The position numbers and the translations under genes were made by a program. The notes beneath the pieces were generated by a model. That model was not told the origin of the DNA, did no database searches, and saw only the letters and a list, made by a program, of their open reading frames with translations. From Tabrizicola_A aquatica (GTDB lineage Bacteria; Pseudomonadota; Alphaproteobacteria; Rhodobacterales; Rhodobacteraceae), in the NCBI GenBank assembly GCA_965194375.1, contig OZ239428.1: a stretch of DNA of 64,000 nucleotides. One strand, given 5' to 3'. Below, in pieces: positions 35,104 through 44,109 of the stretch. The first letter of the stretch is position 1, and each line of letters starts with the position of its first letter.

Positions 35104-35213
35104 CCTCCCCACAAGGGGGAGGGGAGGTGACAGGCGACCAGATGTTGCCGCTTTCGGTAGCCACAAAGAGAAACGCCATAAACCCCGCGGATCCCCTCCC
35201 CCTTGTGGGGAGG
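35104..35213. repeat. pair of 22-bp extragenic inverted repeats
   Basis: CCTCCCCACAAGGGGGAGGGGA at 35104-35125 is matched exactly, as its reverse complement, at 35192-35213, with 66 bases between. Each arm is itself nearly palindromic. Short GC-rich units of this kind recur as dispersed extragenic elements in some alphaproteobacteria. The pair could fold into one long stem or two small hairpins downstream of the convergent glyA and sbtB genes. Confidence 0.75.
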
Positions 35214-35258
35214 GGTGGGGGTGGGGGGAACCTGCGCGCTAGGGGCGCAAAGCCACCC

Positions 35259-35567
35259 TCAGAACCGCTCAGCCCGCAGCACTTGGGTATCCGTCACCGA
35301 GACCACGCCAATGTGGCGCTCCACCACCTGAAACGCGGCTTCCAGCAGGCTGTCCAGCCGCTCCGGGCGGATCAGGCAAATCACCGAGACCATCCCGGCG
35401 CGCCCCAACTGCCCCTCGCGGCTCCAACGCCCTGACCGGCCCGAACCGCCCAGCACCGGCAGCACGGTAAAGCCCGACACGCCCGCACGTTCCAACGCCT
35501 CAGTCAGACGGTTTTCCATCGGGGCTTCGATGATGATCTCGACGCGTTTGGCAAGATGGGTTTGCAC
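35259..35567 (-). CDS. sbtB: SbtB-like PII-family signalling protein
   Basis: A 102-residue PII-fold protein (two beta-alpha-beta units). The T-loop/nucleotide-loop segment GVSGFTVLPVLGGSGRSGRW near residues 29-48 and the second unit VVERHIGVVSVTD match the SbtB subgroup that binds adenine nucleotides and controls the bicarbonate transporter SbtA. Its start, GTG 35567, lies 3 bases beyond the sbtA stop with a GGAGG site inside the sbtA end, so the two are coupled. It lacks the extra C-terminal Cys-rich loop of some cyanobacterial forms. Confidence 0.82.
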   Translation of the reverse strand: MQTHLAKRVEIIIEAPMENRLTEALERAGVSGFTVLPVLGGSGRSGRWSREGQLGRAGMVSVICLIRPERLDSLLEAAFQVVERHIGVVSVTDTQVLRAERF

Positions 35568-35570
35568 GGG

Positions 35571-36548
35571 TCAGCCTCCGCTAAGGGTCTGGGCAACGGC
35601 CAGATAGGCCGGGATGCCGAAGATCAGGTTAAAGGGGAAGGTAACGCCCAGCGACAGCGTCAGGTAAACCGAAGGGTTCGCCTCGGGCAAAGCCACGCGC
35701 ATGGCGGCGGGCACGGCGATATAGCTGGCCGAAGCCGCCAAAGTCATCATCAGCGCGGTGCCCCCCACTGACAGGCCAATCACCAGCGCGACGACAAGGC
35801 CAAAGGCGGCGCCGACCATCGGCATCACCATGCCAAAGGCGATGGTGCCCAGCCCCAAGACGCCCTTCGATCCGCGCAAACCCCGGCCCGCGACGAGGCC
35901 CATATCCAGAAGGAAAAGGCACAAGATGCCCTGAAATGGTGCCACGATAAACGCATCGATCCGCGCCATGCCCTCAGCCCCGGTGACCGCGCCAATCAGG
36001 AAGGAGCCGACCAAAAGCACGATGGAGCCATTGAGCAAAATCTCATGCCAAAGCCGCGCATCCATCCGCGCGCCCGAGCCAGAGCGGGCGGCCAGCCACA
36101 GCGCCGAGACAATGGCCGGGGCCTCCATCGCCGCTGCAACCGCGACCATATAGCCCTCAAACGCCAATCCCTGACCGGTGATCACCGAGGTGGCGGTGAC
36201 AAAGGTCACAATCGAGATCGACCCGTAATGCGCCGCAACCGCCGCGGCATCCACCGCCGACAGTCCGGTCATCACCCGCAAGAGCGCAAAAGCGGCAAAG
36301 GGGATGACAAAGGACAGCGCAATGCCCCCGACCAGCGCCATAATCACATGCCCATCAATCCCATGCCCTGCGACCGCGACACCGCCCTTAAAGCCGATGG
36401 CAAACAAGAGATAAATCGACATTGCCTTGGCAAAGGCTTCGGGGATGGTAAGCTCAGATCGCGCGATTGAGGCAAACAGCCCAAGCGCAAAGCACAGGAT
36501 CATGGGTGTCAGAAGATTGTCGCCTGCGACGGCCAGTAGGTCTGCCAT
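35571..36548 (-). CDS. sbtA: SbtA-type sodium-dependent bicarbonate transporter
   Basis: A 325-residue integral membrane protein of the SbtA/DUF897 family with about ten spans and an internal two-fold pattern. Recognisable stretches include ILCFALGLFASIARSEL near the N-terminus, AAHYGSISIVTFVTA in the middle and AASASYIAVPAAMRVALPEANPS near the C-terminus. The family imports bicarbonate with sodium at the inner membrane. It is adjacent to sbtB and close to ppc and carbonic anhydrase, so the likely role is bicarbonate supply for PEP carboxylase. Confidence 0.85.
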   Translation of the reverse strand: MADLLAVAGDNLLTPMILCFALGLFASIARSELTIPEAFAKAMSIYLLFAIGFKGGVAVAGHGIDGHVIMALVGGIALSFVIPFAAFALLRVMTGLSAVDAAAVAAHYGSISIVTFVTATSVITGQGLAFEGYMVAVAAAMEAPAIVSALWLAARSGSGARMDARLWHEILLNGSIVLLVGSFLIGAVTGAEGMARIDAFIVAPFQGILCLFLLDMGLVAGRGLRGSKGVLGLGTIAFGMVMPMVGAAFGLVVALVIGLSVGGTALMMTLAASASYIAVPAAMRVALPEANPSVYLTLSLGVTFPFNLIFGIPAYLAVAQTLSGG

Positions 36549-36638
36549 ATGCCCTCCACGCGTTTCAGGCCACTTAAGACTTCGGGGCTGGTTTACAACC
36601 CCTTGGACGCCGTTTGACCTGAACTTTTGCCCAGCGCG

Positions 36639-36998
36639 TCAGCCTTGGGTGATGACGTAGATCTTGCGCACCTGCTCTACCACACGCCACACACCCTTCC
36701 AGCCCTGCGGCAGGGTGATCGCATCGCCGGGGCCAAAGGCCTGCACGCTGCCATCAGGATGGGTCATTTCCACCCGGCCCGACAGGAAATGGCAAAACTC
36801 GGTCGAGGCGGCACGGTCAGCGGTAAAGCGACCGGGCGTGCATTCCCAGACCCCCAACGCCACCCGACCATCGGGCGAGGTCCACAGATCCACCGAGGCC
36901 TCAGACTGATTGCCTTCAATCGAGGTGGGTTTGGCGACAAACGGGCCAAGATCCATTTGGGCAAGGGCCAGATGGGTGGAAAAATCAGGCATAGTCAT
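36639..36998 (-). CDS. small cupin-domain protein (DUF861/EutQ-like)
   Basis: A 119-residue single-domain cupin. The first motif lies around STEFCHFLSGRVEMTHPDG and the second around FGPGDAITLPQGWKGVW. The latter keeps the PxGxxGxW pattern of the DUF861 group, which often binds a small molecule or metal. ATG 36998 has a GAGGA site; upstream in-frame starts overlap the carbonic anhydrase gene. It is 10 bases downstream of carbonic anhydrase, so co-transcribed. The function is unknown. Confidence 0.78.
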   Translation of the reverse strand: MTMPDFSTHLALAQMDLGPFVAKPTSIEGNQSEASVDLWTSPDGRVALGVWECTPGRFTADRAASTEFCHFLSGRVEMTHPDGSVQAFGPGDAITLPQGWKGVWRVVEQVRKIYVITQG

Positions 36999-37008
36999 GG
37001 GCAGATCC

Positions 37009-37659
37009 TCAGATGGGGGCGAAACCGCCGCGGTCAGAGTCATATTGTTCCAACTCACCCTCGCCCGTGTTGTTCCACAGCCCGTGCAGGGTCAGACGGT
37101 CATCTTCCACGGCAGCGCGCACGAAGGGGAAAGTCATCAGGTTTTCCAAGCTGACAACAACCGCCTCTTTTTCAAGGGCGCGCAGGATCAATTCCTTGGG
37201 CAGGCTGGCCACGCGTTCAAAGCCGGGTTTCAGGATATCCATCCAGCGGCCGACAAAGCTGGTCTTTTCCTCCAGCTCCGGCGCAAGACCGCAGCACATG
37301 TCATGGCAGCCCTTGACCCCGCCGCAGTTGGAATGGCCCAAGACGACAATATGGGCGACCCCTAGCGAGGTAACCGCATATTCCACCGCCGCCGATGTGC
37401 CATGACGCTCACCATCGGGATTATAGGGCGGCACCAGATTGGCGATGTTGCGGTGGATAAAGAACTCCCCCTCATCGGCCCCAAAAATCGAGGTGACATG
37501 CACCCGGCTGTCGCAGCAGGAAATCACCATCGCGCGCGGATGCTGGCCGCTTTCGGCCAGACGGCGGTACCAAGCGCGATTGTCTTTATAGGTGGTGGCT
37601 TTCCAGCCCTGAAACCGACTGACGAGATAAGCGGGAAGGGGGCGTGCGGTGGCTGACAT
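37009..37659 (-). CDS. can: beta-class carbonic anhydrase
   Basis: A 216-residue beta-carbonic anhydrase. The zinc ligands are Cys48 in CCDSRV (with the Asp50-Arg52 dyad), His109 and Cys112 in GHSNCGG. It interconverts CO2 and bicarbonate in the cytoplasm. It is first in a minus-strand pair with the cupin, next to sbtA/sbtB, consistent with bicarbonate provision for PEP carboxylase and fatty-acid synthesis. ATG 37659 has an AGGAC site. Confidence 0.95.
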   Translation of the reverse strand: MSATARPLPAYLVSRFQGWKATTYKDNRAWYRRLAESGQHPRAMVISCCDSRVHVTSIFGADEGEFFIHRNIANLVPPYNPDGERHGTSAAVEYAVTSLGVAHIVVLGHSNCGGVKGCHDMCCGLAPELEEKTSFVGRWMDILKPGFERVASLPKELILRALEKEAVVVSLENLMTFPFVRAAVEDDRLTLHGLWNNTGEGELEQYDSDRGGFAPI

Positions 37660-37819
37660 GGTCGGCGTCCTGCGATTGTCTTGCCGGTTGGGTTAGGCCG
37701 CATTCGCGGAAAATGCGAGAGGGATTATGGGCCATTCCCCCGCTTTTCTGCCCAGGGGTGAACCTTTTCTTCAGCACGATACGCCACTCTGGGGCCGGGT
37801 GTTGCAGAAAGGGTGTGTC

Positions 37820-38209
37820 ATGGCTTTGGAAAACGTGGTGGCCTTGCCGGTCAGGGAACGGGTCCGGCAGGATTCCGAACCGATTGCCACCATCTACCGC
37901 AATCTGGGAACCGCCTCGGCCGAGCAGGTGGTGACGCGCGCGCTGGGGGAACTGGCGCTGACGATGGCAGGGCTTGCCGCGCAGGTGCGCCAGCGCGACA
38001 TGCAGGATCTCGCGCGACAGTTGCGGCGGTTGCAGCGGATGGCGGAAAATCTGGGCATGGTCAGTCTGGGCCTTGTGGCCGGCGATGTGCGCGAGTGTCT
38101 CGACCGCTCCGATGTCACTGCCTTTGCCGCCGTCTGGGCGCGTCTGGTGCGGATCGCCGAGCGGTCCTTGGCCCCCGACAAGGGGTTGCTGGACCAGACC
38201 TTTAACTAG
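37820..38209 (+). CDS. small helical protein of unknown function
   Basis: A 129-residue, mostly alpha-helical protein. Residues 35-65 and 70-115 are likely amphipathic helices (TRALGELALTMAGLAAQVRQ; LRRLQRMAENLGMVSLGL). It resembles the four-helix layout of histidine phosphotransfer proteins in length but has no histidine in the place where an Hpt domain would need it. No family recognised. ATG 37820 has an AAAGGGTG site. Stands alone. Confidence 0.7.
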   Translation: MALENVVALPVRERVRQDSEPIATIYRNLGTASAEQVVTRALGELALTMAGLAAQVRQRDMQDLARQLRRLQRMAENLGMVSLGLVAGDVRECLDRSDVTAFAAVWARLVRIAERSLAPDKGLLDQTFN

Positions 38210-38306
38210 GTGACGGCAACGCGCCGCCCCTCCCCTTCGGATCGGCGGTTGCGGGCGGCGCGGGATTGGCTAGGGTTGGGGCAACGCTCTTAGCCCGCAG
38301 GTCACC

Positions 38307-39704
38307 ATGCCAAACCCCACCTTCGCCGCCGCCGATGCCGCCTCGCGCGCCCTACATCTTGTCACGCCTGAGGGGCTTGCAGGCTTTCTGGCCGCCCAAG
38401 CCCCCGCCACCGCCGCATGGCTGCGCGCCACGGGGTTTGAAGCGGGACCGGGCGAGCTGCGCCTGATCCCCGATGCCGATGGCACGGTGCGGGCCGCCGC
38501 GGCCGGGATGGGCAGCGCCAAATCCCGCGCGCGGGGCCGCTTCCATCTGGCCCGCGCCGCCGCAGGCCTGCCCGCCGGGGCCTGGCATCTTGAGGGCGAT
38601 CTCACCCAAGCCGAACGTGAGGAGGCCGCCCTTGCCTTCCTTTTGCAATCCTACCGCTTCGACCGCTATCGCCCCACCAAATCGGCCAGCGAACCCACCC
38701 TTCTGAAAGCCCCCAAAGGCGTTGATGCCGCCCGCCTTCTGGCCATGGCCGAAGGTGAGTTCCTGACGCGCGATCTCATCAACACCCCAGCCCTCGACAT
38801 GGGCCCCGAAGAATTGGAAGCGGCCTTTCTGGCACTCGCCGACCGGTTCCACGCTACCACCCAGATCGTCCGGGGCGATGACCTTCTGGCGCAAAACTTC
38901 CCCATGATCCACGCCGTCGGCCGCGCCTCCACCCGCGCGCCGCGCCTTTTGGAAATGACTTGGGGCACCACCGGCCCGCATCTGACGCTGGTCGGCAAAG
39001 GCGTGTGCTTTGACACCGGCGGGCTGAACATCAAACCCTCCTCGGGCATGCTCCTGATGAAAAAGGATATGGGCGGCGCGGCCACGGTCATGGGCCTTGC
39101 CCATATGATCATGCGCCTTGCCCTGCCGATCCGCCTGCGTGTTCTGATCCCGGCGGTCGAAAACGTAATTGCCGGCAACGCCCAGCGCCCCAAGGATATC
39201 CTGACCAGCCGCAAGGGCCTGACCGTCGAGGTGAACGACACCGACGCCGAGGGTCGCTTGGTCTTGGGCGATGCCTTGGCCTATGCCTGCGAAACGCCCA
39301 CCGACGCGGTGATCTCAATGGCCACGCTGACAGGGGCGGCGCGCATTGCTGTGGGTCCCGATCTCGCCCCCTATTACTGCGACGACGAGGCGATGGCGCA
39401 GGCGCTCGAGTCAGGCGCCAAACAAGGCTTCGATCCGGTCTGGCGTCTGCCCTTTTGGACGCCCTATGAACATATCATCGAACCCGGCATCGCCGATCTC
39501 GACAACGCGCCGGGCTGGGGCTTTGCGGGGTCTGTCACGGCGGCCCTCTTCCTGCGCCGCTTTGTCGATGGGCCGCGTTACCTGCATTTCGACATCTACG
39601 GCCACAGCCCCGCCGACCTGCCAGCCCGGCCCAAGGGCGGTGCTGGCCAAGGGGCGCGGGCGGTGTTGGGGGCCTTGCCCGCGATCCTTGGCCTTGCTGG
39701 CTGA
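38307..39704 (+). CDS. pepA: leucyl aminopeptidase family protein (M17)
   Basis: A 465-residue M17 aminopeptidase. The metal-binding and catalytic core is complete: VGKGVCFDTGGLNIKPS (near 235), KKDMGGAA, and the signature NDTDAEGRLVLGDAL near 310. It releases N-terminal amino acids from peptides in the cytoplasm using two metal ions. The N-terminal domain is divergent from E. coli PepA, as is common in Rhodobacteraceae. Followed 48 bases later by the NlpC/P60 gene, a probable two-gene operon. Confidence 0.93.
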   Translation: MPNPTFAAADAASRALHLVTPEGLAGFLAAQAPATAAWLRATGFEAGPGELRLIPDADGTVRAAAAGMGSAKSRARGRFHLARAAAGLPAGAWHLEGDLTQAEREEAALAFLLQSYRFDRYRPTKSASEPTLLKAPKGVDAARLLAMAEGEFLTRDLINTPALDMGPEELEAAFLALADRFHATTQIVRGDDLLAQNFPMIHAVGRASTRAPRLLEMTWGTTGPHLTLVGKGVCFDTGGLNIKPSSGMLLMKKDMGGAATVMGLAHMIMRLALPIRLRVLIPAVENVIAGNAQRPKDILTSRKGLTVEVNDTDAEGRLVLGDALAYACETPTDAVISMATLTGAARIAVGPDLAPYYCDDEAMAQALESGAKQGFDPVWRLPFWTPYEHIIEPGIADLDNAPGWGFAGSVTAALFLRRFVDGPRYLHFDIYGHSPADLPARPKGGAGQGARAVLGALPAILGLAG

Positions 39705-39752
39705 CCCGCGAGGAGCGGCCCATCGGGCCGACGACGAGCTGATGGAGACAGA

Positions 39753-40574
39753 ATGGACCGCCGCCTGACCCCCGCCACCCCACGCATCGCGCACAGCTCC
39801 CTGAAAGGCCGCATCGACGTGCCGGTCTATACCGACGGCACCGCCATGCGGGTGTCCCTGCCCGTTGCCGATCTCTTGCGCGCCCCGAACGGCGCGCGGG
39901 AACGTCAACTGTTGCTGGGCGCAGCCTTCACCGTGATTGACCGCCACGAGGGCCACGCCTTTGGCTTTGCAAACAAAGACGGCTATTGCGGCTGGCTGCC
40001 CGACGCCGCCCTGTCGCGCGGGCCCACGCCCACCCATTGGGTCTGCACCCCCGGCACCCATCTTTACCCCGAACCAAAAGTCCAAGCGCCCGAGATTTGC
40101 GCGCTGTCCTTGGGCGCCGAGCTGGCGATCACCGCGCACCACGGCGCTTGGGCCGAAACCACCCAAGGCTTCCTACCCTCGGGCCATCTCTTGCCCTTGG
40201 GCCATAAGCTGCCCGATCCGGTCACGGTGGCGGAAAGCCTGTTGCACAGCCCCTATCTCTGGGGCGGCAATTCCCGCGCGGGGCTTGATTGCTCGGGCCT
40301 TGTGCAACTGGCCTTTGCGGCCGCAGGCATTGCCCTGCCCGGCGACAGCGATCTGCAACAGACAGCCGGGCAGGACATCCCCGCCGATGCCCCCCTGCGC
40401 CGCGGCGATCTGATCTTCTGGAAAGGCCATGTGGCGATCATCGTCGATGACCACCGTCTGATCCACGCCAACGGCCACTCAATGTCGGTCGCTTATGAGG
40501 ATACCAAAGCCTGCATCGCCCGCATCCTCGCGCAAGGTGGCGGCCCGGTCACCCACCGCCGCCGCGTGCTGTAA
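39753..40574 (+). CDS. NlpC/P60 family peptidase with SH3-like domain
   Basis: A 273-residue protein. An N-terminal SH3-like region (about 20-130) is followed by an NlpC/P60 domain (about 150-265). The catalytic Cys is in GLDCSGLVQLAF, the His in GHVAIIVDD and the third polar residue near HANGHSM. The family cleaves gamma-D-Glu to diamino-acid bonds in peptidoglycan peptides. No clear signal peptide, so it may act on recycled muropeptides in the cytoplasm, fitting its pairing with an aminopeptidase. Confidence 0.9.
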   Translation: MDRRLTPATPRIAHSSLKGRIDVPVYTDGTAMRVSLPVADLLRAPNGARERQLLLGAAFTVIDRHEGHAFGFANKDGYCGWLPDAALSRGPTPTHWVCTPGTHLYPEPKVQAPEICALSLGAELAITAHHGAWAETTQGFLPSGHLLPLGHKLPDPVTVAESLLHSPYLWGGNSRAGLDCSGLVQLAFAAAGIALPGDSDLQQTAGQDIPADAPLRRGDLIFWKGHVAIIVDDHRLIHANGHSMSVAYEDTKACIARILAQGGGPVTHRRRVL

Positions 40575-40583
40575 TCGCACGCT

Positions 40584-40913
40584 TTAGTCGATCGGCCTTA
40601 ACGGCTTTTCCAACACCCGCAGCGCTGCGGCCAGATCATGGCCCCGGCGCAGAACCTGCCCTTCGCCGCCGCACACCGCATAAAGGCCCTGCCGCGACCT
40701 CAAGGCCGGGCGCTTTTCAATGCGATAGAGCGGCACCTCCGCAGCCCGCCGAAACACCGAGAACACCGCCACATCGGGGCGGAAATCCATCGCATAATCG
40801 CGCCAATCCCCCGAGGCGACCATCCGCCCATAGAGCGATAGGATGGTGGAAAGCTCCCTGCGGTCAAAGCTGACCACTTCGGCGGCTTGAGAGAAGGGGG
40901 TCGGCGCGTTCAT
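40584..40913 (-). CDS. DUF2794 family protein
   Basis: A 109-residue protein matching the small alphaproteobacterial DUF2794 family, with VSFDRRELSTILSLYGRMVA near the N-terminus and DWRDYAMDF in the middle. No function known. I chose ATG 40913 (MNAPTPFSQ) over the frame's earlier start because family members begin there. Convergent with the NlpC/P60 gene. Confidence 0.85.
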   Translation of the reverse strand: MNAPTPFSQAAEVVSFDRRELSTILSLYGRMVASGDWRDYAMDFRPDVAVFSVFRRAAEVPLYRIEKRPALRSRQGLYAVCGGEGQVLRRGHDLAAALRVLEKPLRPID

Positions 40914-40960
40914 GACAAAACTGTAACGCAAGCCGCCCCTGAATCAAGCCTGATGCCGGG

Positions 40961-41956
40961 TCAGAGAAACCCTTCCGACAGACGCAATTCCCCGGTGGTG
41001 AACCCCCGGCAATTGGTCTGTGGCGCAGGCAGCCGCTTTTGCGCCATCGGGTGCGCGGCATCCAAAACACCCAGCTGGGTCAAAATCCCAACCAGCGCGG
41101 CCTCAGATGCGCGGGAATTGCCGTCCTCGATCTTCATCGCAAGGCCGAGCTTTTTCTCGGGGATCATGGCGATGAACACCGCCTCGGCCCCGGTCTTGAT
41201 CGCCACACGCCCGCCCATGGCCCGCATCAGCTCGGTGCAAGACCGCCCCTCGCCCGCGACATATTCGGGATGCGCGGCCATGGCATCGCGCAACCGCTGC
41301 ATGGCGCGCTCCCGCACCGACCCGCCCTCGCGCGCCTTAGCAAACTCGGCCATCGCGCGGGCCAACCCTGCCACCGACATGGCAAAATTGGGGGCCGAAC
41401 AGCCGTCAATCCCGTACCCGGCCACGGTTTCGCCCGTCACCTCTTCGGTCGCCGCACGAATGGCCTTTTGCAACGGGTGGTCAATCTCCACATATTCCGG
41501 CCCGGCCTTCAGGTGCTTTGTCACCGTCAGAAAGCCCGAATGCTTGCCCGAGCAGTTGTTGTGCAACTGGCACGGCCCCTCATGGTCGCAGATCAGACGG
41601 TCGCGCTCCGCCTTGTCATAAGGCTCATGGCTGCCACAGCGCAGATCAGGCTCGCCAAGCCCAATCCCCGCCAACCAGTCACGCGCGGCGTTGACATGCA
41701 GCGCCGCCCCCTGATGGCTGGCACAAGACAGCGCCAATTGCGCCGTAGTCAGGCCAAAGGCATCCGCCGCCCCGCTTTCCACCAAAGGCAGCGCTTGGAT
41801 CATCTTGCACGACGAGCGCGGAAAGATGATGCGGTCAGGGTCGCCCCAAGCCTGCACGATCTGCCCGGTGTCATCGACCAGAACCGCATGGCCCAAATGC
41901 GTGCTTTCCAAAAGCCCGCCGCGCCAAAGCTCGACCATCGGGATCGGTTTGCCCAT
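40961..41956 (-). CDS. asparaginase, Rhizobium etli type (PF06089)
   Basis: A 331-residue protein of the R. etli-type asparaginase family. Conserved segments include FPRSSCKMIQALPLVESG (catalytic Ser/Lys region), LHNNCSGKHSGFL and YGIDGCSAPNFAMS, which carry the zinc-binding/catalytic Cys and Lys residues. It hydrolyses L-asparagine to aspartate and ammonia; not related to the E. coli AnsA/AnsB enzymes. ATG 41956 has an AGGAGA site. Confidence 0.9.
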   Translation of the reverse strand: MGKPIPMVELWRGGLLESTHLGHAVLVDDTGQIVQAWGDPDRIIFPRSSCKMIQALPLVESGAADAFGLTTAQLALSCASHQGAALHVNAARDWLAGIGLGEPDLRCGSHEPYDKAERDRLICDHEGPCQLHNNCSGKHSGFLTVTKHLKAGPEYVEIDHPLQKAIRAATEEVTGETVAGYGIDGCSAPNFAMSVAGLARAMAEFAKAREGGSVRERAMQRLRDAMAAHPEYVAGEGRSCTELMRAMGGRVAIKTGAEAVFIAMIPEKKLGLAMKIEDGNSRASEAALVGILTQLGVLDAAHPMAQKRLPAPQTNCRGFTTGELRLSEGFL

Positions 41957-42129
41957 CAGTTTCTCCTGTCACGGATGCGCGATTTTATGCCCAAGGGGCT
42001 TTCGCGGATTGGTCATTTTGGTTATGCATGGGATATCGAGTGAAATCGCCCCGCGCCACAGGAAAAACCGCAAGATCAAGCGGTCTTGGCAGGGCAGAGG
42101 CAAACTGCAGCTTGGAGGCTGTGAGACAT

Positions 42130-42663
42130 ATGGCAAGCTGGATGACCCGCGCCCTGATGGTGGCGACTGTTGGTTTGGGTGTCGGCACGTTCGCCGCGCA
42201 AGATGCTGTGGCACAGGAATCGACCAATCAGGTCGCAGCCATGACCGACTGGAGCGTTTTCGTCGAAGAAAACCCCAAGGAATGCTGGGGCGTCTCCAGC
42301 CCCAAGGAAACCGTAAACACCCGTGACGGCCAGCCCGTTCAGGTGCGCCGGGGCGACATCTTGTTGTTCGTCACCTTCCGCGCCGGCGCTGTGGGCGAGA
42401 TTTCGTTTTCCGGCGGCTATCCCTTTGCAGACGGTTCCACCGTCAATCTGAACGTCGATGGCAACGGGTATGAGCTGATCACCGATGGTGAATGGGCATG
42501 GCCGGGAACCAAAGAAGACGACGCTGCCATTCTGGAGGCCTTGAAAAAAGGCACGACGGCGGTTTTGACCGCGCGTTCGGGCAAAGGCACGCAGACTGTG
42601 GATACCTTCTCGCTGCGCGGGTTCACCGCCGCGATGGAAGACGCGGGCAAGCGCTGCGGCTGA
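42130..42663 (+). CDS. invasion-associated locus B (IalB) family exported protein
   Basis: A 177-residue secreted protein. The signal peptide ends near AVAQE (residue 29). The mature part has the IalB pattern: WSVFVEENPKECWGVSSPKE, a central GEISFSGGYPFADGS region and a C-terminal cysteine (KRCG), giving a possible disulfide with the first Cys. Named from Bartonella invasion genes, but the family is widespread in non-pathogenic Alphaproteobacteria with no established role. ATG 42130 is preferred because it opens the signal peptide. Confidence 0.82.
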   Translation: MASWMTRALMVATVGLGVGTFAAQDAVAQESTNQVAAMTDWSVFVEENPKECWGVSSPKETVNTRDGQPVQVRRGDILLFVTFRAGAVGEISFSGGYPFADGSTVNLNVDGNGYELITDGEWAWPGTKEDDAAILEALKKGTTAVLTARSGKGTQTVDTFSLRGFTAAMEDAGKRCG

Positions 42664-42683
42664 TGTGACAGCCGCGCAGATCA

Positions 42684-42714
42684 GGCGCCCCGCCGCAAGG
42701 TTGGGGCGCTTTTG
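42684..42714 (+). terminator. intrinsic terminator after the IalB-like gene
   Basis: Stem GCGCCCC (42685-42691) with GGGGCGC (42703-42709), followed by TTTTGTTTT. It lies about 20 bases after the stop codon. Confidence 0.8.
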
Positions 42715-42765
42715 TTTTGCAGCCGAATCCCCTATACAACCGCTTCATCGCAACGGACCCACCCC

Positions 42766-43944
42766 ATGACCGACGCCACCGCGCCCATCACCCAAGACGT
42801 GCTGACACTGCCGCGCAAACCGGCGGAAGGCGGGAAGCAGAACCTTGTCGGCATGACGCGCGACCAGATGCGCGACGCGCTGATCGCTGCCGGCACGCCG
42901 GAAAAGCAGGCCAAGATGCGCGTGGGGCAGGTTTGGCAATGGGTCTACCATTGGGGCGTGCGTGACTTTGACCGCATGACCAACCTTGCCAAAGACTACC
43001 GCGCGCTTCTGGCCGAGAATTTCGTGCTTGAGGTGCCCGAAGTGGTGACCCGGCAAATCTCAACCGATGGCACCCGCAAATACCTTGTCCGCATCAACGG
43101 CGGGCATGAGGTGGAGGTGGTCTATATCCCCGAAACCGACCGCGGCACGCTGTGCATTTCCTCTCAGGTCGGCTGCACGCTGACCTGTTCCTTCTGCCAC
43201 ACCGGCACGCAAAAGCTGGTGCGCAACCTGACAGCGGCCGAGATTGTCGGTCAGGTGATGCTGGCGCGCGATGATCTGGACGAATGGCCCGTGCCGGGCG
43301 CCCCCAAGGAAGAGGTGCGGCTGGTGTCGAACATCGTCCTGATGGGCATGGGCGAGCCTTTGTACAACTTCGACAACGTCCGCGACGCGATGAAGGTCGT
43401 GATGGACAACGAAGGCATCGCCCTTGGCCGCCGCCGCATCACCCTGTCCACCTCCGGCGTGGTGCCCGAAATCGCCCGCACCGCCACCGAAATCGGCTGC
43501 CTTTTGGCGGTGTCCTTCCACGCCACCACCGACGAGGTGCGCGATGTTCTGGTGCCCATCAATAAGAAATGGAACATCCAGACCCTGCTCGCCGCCCTGA
43601 AGGACTATCCGAACCTGTCGAACTCGGAACGGATCACCTTTGAATATGTGATGCTGGACGGGGTGAATGACACCAAGGAAGACGCACACCGGCTGGTCAA
43701 GCTGCTTGAGGGCATCCCGGCCAAGGTGAACCTCATTCCCTTCAACGAATGGCCCGGCGCGCCCTATAAACGGTCGTCCGGCAACCGGATTCACGCCTTT
43801 GCCGACATCCTGTACCATGCCGGTTTCGCCACCCCGATCCGCACCCCGCGCGGCGAAGACATCATGGCGGCCTGCGGTCAGTTGAAATCGGCCACCGAGA
43901 AGCAGCGCAAATCGGCGCTGAAGGACAAAGCCTCGGTGGGCTAA
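42766..43944 (+). CDS. rlmN: dual-specificity RNA methyltransferase RlmN
   Basis: A 392-residue radical-SAM enzyme. The [4Fe-4S] cluster cysteines are in GCTLTCSFCHTGTQ near residue 140, and the acceptor-side cysteine is in MAACGQL near the C-terminus. It methylates C2 of A2503 in 23S rRNA and A37 of some tRNAs. I placed the start at ATG 42766 (MTDATAPI). The frame's earlier start falls inside the upstream terminator. Promoter-like CCTATACA lies at 42731-42738. Confidence 0.97.
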   Translation: MTDATAPITQDVLTLPRKPAEGGKQNLVGMTRDQMRDALIAAGTPEKQAKMRVGQVWQWVYHWGVRDFDRMTNLAKDYRALLAENFVLEVPEVVTRQISTDGTRKYLVRINGGHEVEVVYIPETDRGTLCISSQVGCTLTCSFCHTGTQKLVRNLTAAEIVGQVMLARDDLDEWPVPGAPKEEVRLVSNIVLMGMGEPLYNFDNVRDAMKVVMDNEGIALGRRRITLSTSGVVPEIARTATEIGCLLAVSFHATTDEVRDVLVPINKKWNIQTLLAALKDYPNLSNSERITFEYVMLDGVNDTKEDAHRLVKLLEGIPAKVNLIPFNEWPGAPYKRSSGNRIHAFADILYHAGFATPIRTPRGEDIMAACGQLKSATEKQRKSALKDKASVG

Positions 43945-44109
43945 CTCTGGCTTAGGTCAGACCACCGGCGGCGCTTGTCAAAAATTTGTGCTTTCCAGCT
44001 CCCAACTGCCCACTGTATGCATGTGGACACCGGGCGATGGCACGGGAACAACAAAAAAGGCGCCGCGCAGCTGCGGGGGGCCACGAACCGGCAGGCTTGG
44101 GCAGACCAT

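Noticed and set aside
33053..35179. 708-residue open frame antisense to ppc/glyA
   Set aside because: Spans the end of ppc, glyA and its terminator; the composition is a codon shadow.
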